Shown: one piece after another, positions 61,014 to 64,000 of the stretch | How positions within the stretch are numbered: position 1 is the stretch's first letter | How the letters are laid out: every line of letters begins with the position of its first letter | From: Hofstenia miamia | Taxonomy: Eukaryota > Xenacoelomorpha > Acoela | Assembly (NCBI GenBank): GCA_004352715.1 | Contig: SCFE01000044.1 | Location: forward strand, 1,252,684-1,316,683 | Direction: 5' to 3' | DNA length: 64,000 nucleotides | Translations under genes and position numbers: made by a program | The notes under the pieces: model-generated | Seen by the model: only the letters and a program-made list of their open reading frames with translations | What the model was told of the DNA's origin: nothing | Databases searched by the model: none

Positions 61014-62094
61014 TTCCTTCAACACTTTGTTTGGTCTGTGTTAGTTTAAACTGCAATGTTTAAACTCTATTAATATAAAATTTTACTGTTGCTACATTTG
61101 AGACATTGCTCTAATGCTTAAATCATATTTTTGCCACAAGTGGCCCACCAATTAGCCAACAGTGGACCACCAACTAGCCACTGGTGCACGGGTGGCCAAA
61201 ACCCACCTGGTGGCCCACCGTATCTGTATTTGGCTACGTGGGAAGCCATAGGAAAAAGCGCTGTAAAATCATAAAAATGCTGGTTAGAAGAATACGCCTC
61301 AGACCAATACTAAAATGCTTCGAAATGTCGGAGAATGTTTTAGGATTTCTTGAAAAATTATCAACTCACAAGCTCCTACTATCATTACTTTCACTAATGT
61401 GCCCACAAAATCCTTTGAAACAGTAATTATTTTTTAACCATTGTGACAGCGTTATTCCCTGATATAAATTTGTTTCCTAAATATTTGTCATAGAAATTTG
61501 ATAATATATCACTTCGGAAGCCAAAGCTTATTAATGGTAGTAACTGGTATATACTATACTGCAACAACGTAATAACCTGGTTTTTAAAGTGTTTTGCTTC
61601 AAGACCTCGGTTCGTCATAAACAATAGAAAATAAACAGCTTGATGCATGAAATATGAAGCATGCATAATTGAAAATTGTGCAGCTGTAATAATTTCCTTC
61701 AAAAGAATGCAATCCGAAAAATAGGTTGTTCCTAAATTTGGGCGCTTCAAAGTTAGTCCAAACATATTTAATTATTTTTTGATGATGATTCATTTATTAC
61801 TTAACTCGGAAGTCTTAGAAGGAAGAAGGATTGGATATAAATCTCAATTTAGAGATATAACAAATTTTATAAAAATCGAATTAACTTTACTTCGACTCAA
61901 TTTTGCAAATGAACCTTAATTACTGCTTGTGATATTTATTTATATTTTTTCAGAGACGCCTTCTTCAGAATTAAATATGTATTTTTGTTGTTGTCTTTTA
62001 TTAGAAATCTGTTTGATTGTAAATTAAAATGATCTCTTTTATTGTTTGCTATTTTTAAGTTCACTAACATTTTTGTGGTAAACATAAGACACTA

Positions 62095-62130
<36 letters not shown>
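61014..62130. other. Intron sequence with GC-rich repeat end
   Basis: 61140-61243 is a GC-rich block of CCACCAGTGG-type words ending GTATTTGGCTACGTGGGAA, the inverse of 57072-57090, so it is one end of the same repeat family; the rest may lie in the N gap. 61600-61790 has a minus-strand stretch with a weak Ig-like EGNYYSCTI motif but no convincing splice sites. (TA)n leads into the next gap. Confidence 0.45.
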
Positions 62131-63130
62131 NNNNNNNNNNNNNNNNNNNNNNNNNNNNNNNNNNNNNNNNNNNNNNNNNNNNNNNNNNNNNNNNNNNNNN
62201 NNNNNNNNNNNNNNNNNNNNNNNNNNNNNNNNNNNNNNNNNNNNNNNNNNNNNNNNNNNNNNNNNNNNNNNNNNNNNNNNNNNNNNNNNNNNNNNNNNNN
62301 NNNNNNNNNNNNNNNNNNNNNNNNNNNNNNNNNNNNNNNNNNNNNNNNNNNNNNNNNNNNNNNNNNNNNNNNNNNNNNNNNNNNNNNNNNNNNNNNNNNN
62401 NNNNNNNNNNNNNNNNNNNNNNNNNNNNNNNNNNNNNNNNNNNNNNNNNNNNNNNNNNNNNNNNNNNNNNNNNNNNNNNNNNNNNNNNNNNNNNNNNNNN
62501 NNNNNNNNNNNNNNNNNNNNNNNNNNNNNNNNNNNNNNNNNNNNNNNNNNNNNNNNNNNNNNNNNNNNNNNNNNNNNNNNNNNNNNNNNNNNNNNNNNNN
62601 NNNNNNNNNNNNNNNNNNNNNNNNNNNNNNNNNNNNNNNNNNNNNNNNNNNNNNNNNNNNNNNNNNNNNNNNNNNNNNNNNNNNNNNNNNNNNNNNNNNN
62701 NNNNNNNNNNNNNNNNNNNNNNNNNNNNNNNNNNNNNNNNNNNNNNNNNNNNNNNNNNNNNNNNNNNNNNNNNNNNNNNNNNNNNNNNNNNNNNNNNNNN
62801 NNNNNNNNNNNNNNNNNNNNNNNNNNNNNNNNNNNNNNNNNNNNNNNNNNNNNNNNNNNNNNNNNNNNNNNNNNNNNNNNNNNNNNNNNNNNNNNNNNNN
62901 NNNNNNNNNNNNNNNNNNNNNNNNNNNNNNNNNNNNNNNNNNNNNNNNNNNNNNNNNNNNNNNNNNNNNNNNNNNNNNNNNNNNNNNNNNNNNNNNNNNN
63001 NNNNNNNNNNNNNNNNNNNNNNNNNNNNNNNNNNNNNNNNNNNNNNNNNNNNNNNNNNNNNNNNNNNNNNNNNNNNNNNNNNNNNNNNNNNNNNNNNNNN
63101 NNNNNNNNNNNNNNNNNNNNNNNNNNNNNN
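62131..63130. other. 1000-N scaffold gap
   Basis: A run of exactly 1000 N bounded on both sides by (TA)n, which probably caused the assembly break. Confidence 0.99.
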
Positions 63131-63688
63131 TATATACATACATATATATATATATATATTTAGATATATATATATTTTTTTTTTATATATATCAGCCTGT
63201 AATGTATGCCAATATCTTTACTAGTATTAAAGCAACAAAGTATGAAAACGAAGAAACATCGCATGACACATTTTGGTCCAAAATAGGGTCTAGGCTTAAT
63301 GGTATACAGCGAAGTAATATTTGTGCAGAAAGAAGCATTTCCTAACTTAAACAGATTTTACGTGTAAAAGTACTGAAACAATAAATTTAAAGCTTAGCGA
63401 TGAATAAATATTACAATTATATAGCTTTTTTATATTTTTCCTATGTGTATGTATAATTTTATAAAATATTAGTTTTTTCATTTTGTTGGGGAGGTTTTCG
63501 CAACCAATATTTAAGTTATTATCTAAAATGTGTTCAATGAATAAGAACTCGCGCTTTTATGCAATGCTAATATGGCATTTAAAAAATTTCAACACTCTAA
63601 TGTACATACATTTTTAAAAAATATAAGCAAGTTTAATTTTACTAGGAAAGTTAAGAAGTAATAGAATAAAGCTGAAATAATTTCTTAC
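63131..63688. other. Intron below exon A'
   Basis: It starts with (TA)n. From about 63525 to the exon it is nearly the same as 48813-48971, so the duplication that made A and A' included intron sequence. Confidence 0.6.
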
Positions 63689-63841
63689 GTATCACATTGA
63701 CAAAGTAATTGAACACAGTTGTAGTTTTGGTGTTGGTAGCTTCAACCTGATATGTAGCAGTGTCTGACAGTTTTCCTATTTGAACAGTAAAATTCACTCC
63801 ACTTTCTCCAACTTCAAACGTCACTCTACTGTAGTCACCAC
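63689..63841 (-). CDS. Exon A': duplicate of exon A
   Basis: 153-nt exon with the same acceptor (TTTAAG) and donor (GTAAGA) positions and the same phases as exon A. The 50 residues differ at one position I can see (Thr for Met, residue 7: GDYSRVTFEVGES). It carries the same Val in place of the strand-F Cys (TATYQVEATN). Flanking intron is about 95% alike on both sides. It is the second half of the preceding Ig domain; its first-half exon would lie upstream of the window. Its phase-1 end can join exon D directly, if no exon hides in the N gap. Confidence 0.75.
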
Positions 63842-63966
63842 CTTAAATATATCCTCGTTTAGTTCTATAATACAAACTTAAACTTAGCCAAGATTTGGAA
63901 TAGAAATGTGGTATGAAAGAAATATGTAAGAATGAAGAAGGATTTTTTATATAAGCATACACACGA

Positions 63967-64000
<34 letters not shown>
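63842..64000. other. Intron upstream of exon A'
   Basis: Similar to 49125-49195 near the exon. It ends in a (TA)n tract at the window edge. Confidence 0.5.

Noticed and set aside
61599-61793. Minus-strand stretch with W and EGNYYSCTI, considered as another Ig exon between A' and D
   Set aside because: The Trp-to-Cys spacing is only about 25 residues, there is no good acceptor or donor in a compatible phase, and A' can join D without it. It could be a decayed exon.
59969-63224. Very long open frames across 60014-61013 and 62131-63130
   Set aside because: They consist of N runs and (TA)n.
1-64000. CRISPR arrays, operons, bacterial promoters, rRNA or tRNA genes
   Set aside because: The window is eukaryotic. 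The only regular repeats are microsatellites and the 11-bp array, and no structural RNA was recognisable by eye.

Overview
This is metazoan, probably invertebrate, nuclear DNA. It is AT-rich and intron-dense, with (TA)n microsatellites, Ty3/gypsy-type LTR elements, three kinds of non-LTR (LINE) element and mariner remnants. I cannot name the species.

Host gene. Behind the transposons there is one cellular gene on the minus strand. I can place seven exons by splice sites and reading phase. From 5' (high coordinates) to 3' (low) they are 63689-63841 (A'), 59546-59689 (D), 48972-49124 (A), 46354-46525 (B), 34780-34954 (C), 18899-19133 (E) and 14986-15351 (F). Each junction from D to F is phase-compatible (1, 1, 2, 0, 1). 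D to E build immunoglobulin-like domains that are mostly split over two exons, and F looks like a fibronectin type III domain. The gene therefore resembles an Ig/FN3 cell-surface adhesion or receptor protein. Its ends lie outside the window. The introns reach about 16 kb and hold almost everything else.

Transposons, low to high coordinates. 716-12390 (minus) is a decayed Ty3/gypsy-type element with LTRs, gag, protease, RT with an internal deletion, RNase H, integrase and a further ~3 kb reading frame (ORF3) of unknown function. 20249-22634 is a TA-flanked element with terminal inverted repeats and an 11-bp subterminal repeat array. 25138-27525 (minus) is a 5'-truncated LINE. 27780-33490 (plus) is a second, deleted copy of the ORF3-bearing family. 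36430-38290 (minus) is another gypsy pol remnant. 39395-44811 (minus) is a CR1/L2-like LINE with an esterase-like ORF1 and a 2A-like motif at the start of ORF2. 49220-49646 is a deleted mariner. 50074-58545 (plus) is a third ORF3-family copy, interrupted by a LINE (53764-55802) and a GC-rich element (56128-57312). 58826-59418 is a second mariner remnant, sitting between a broken and a good copy of exon D.

Assembly. Single-N joins at 12592, 16678, 23841, 40028, 40799 and 41340 are each followed by sequence that repeats the preceding 0.3-1.8 kb. These are best read as unmerged contig overlaps, not biological tandem repeats. A 729-bp unrelated contig (6605-7333) has been placed inside the first element's RNase H region. 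Two 1000-N gaps lie at 60014-61013 and 62131-63130. Exon F therefore appears twice (again at 16735-17100), probably falsely.
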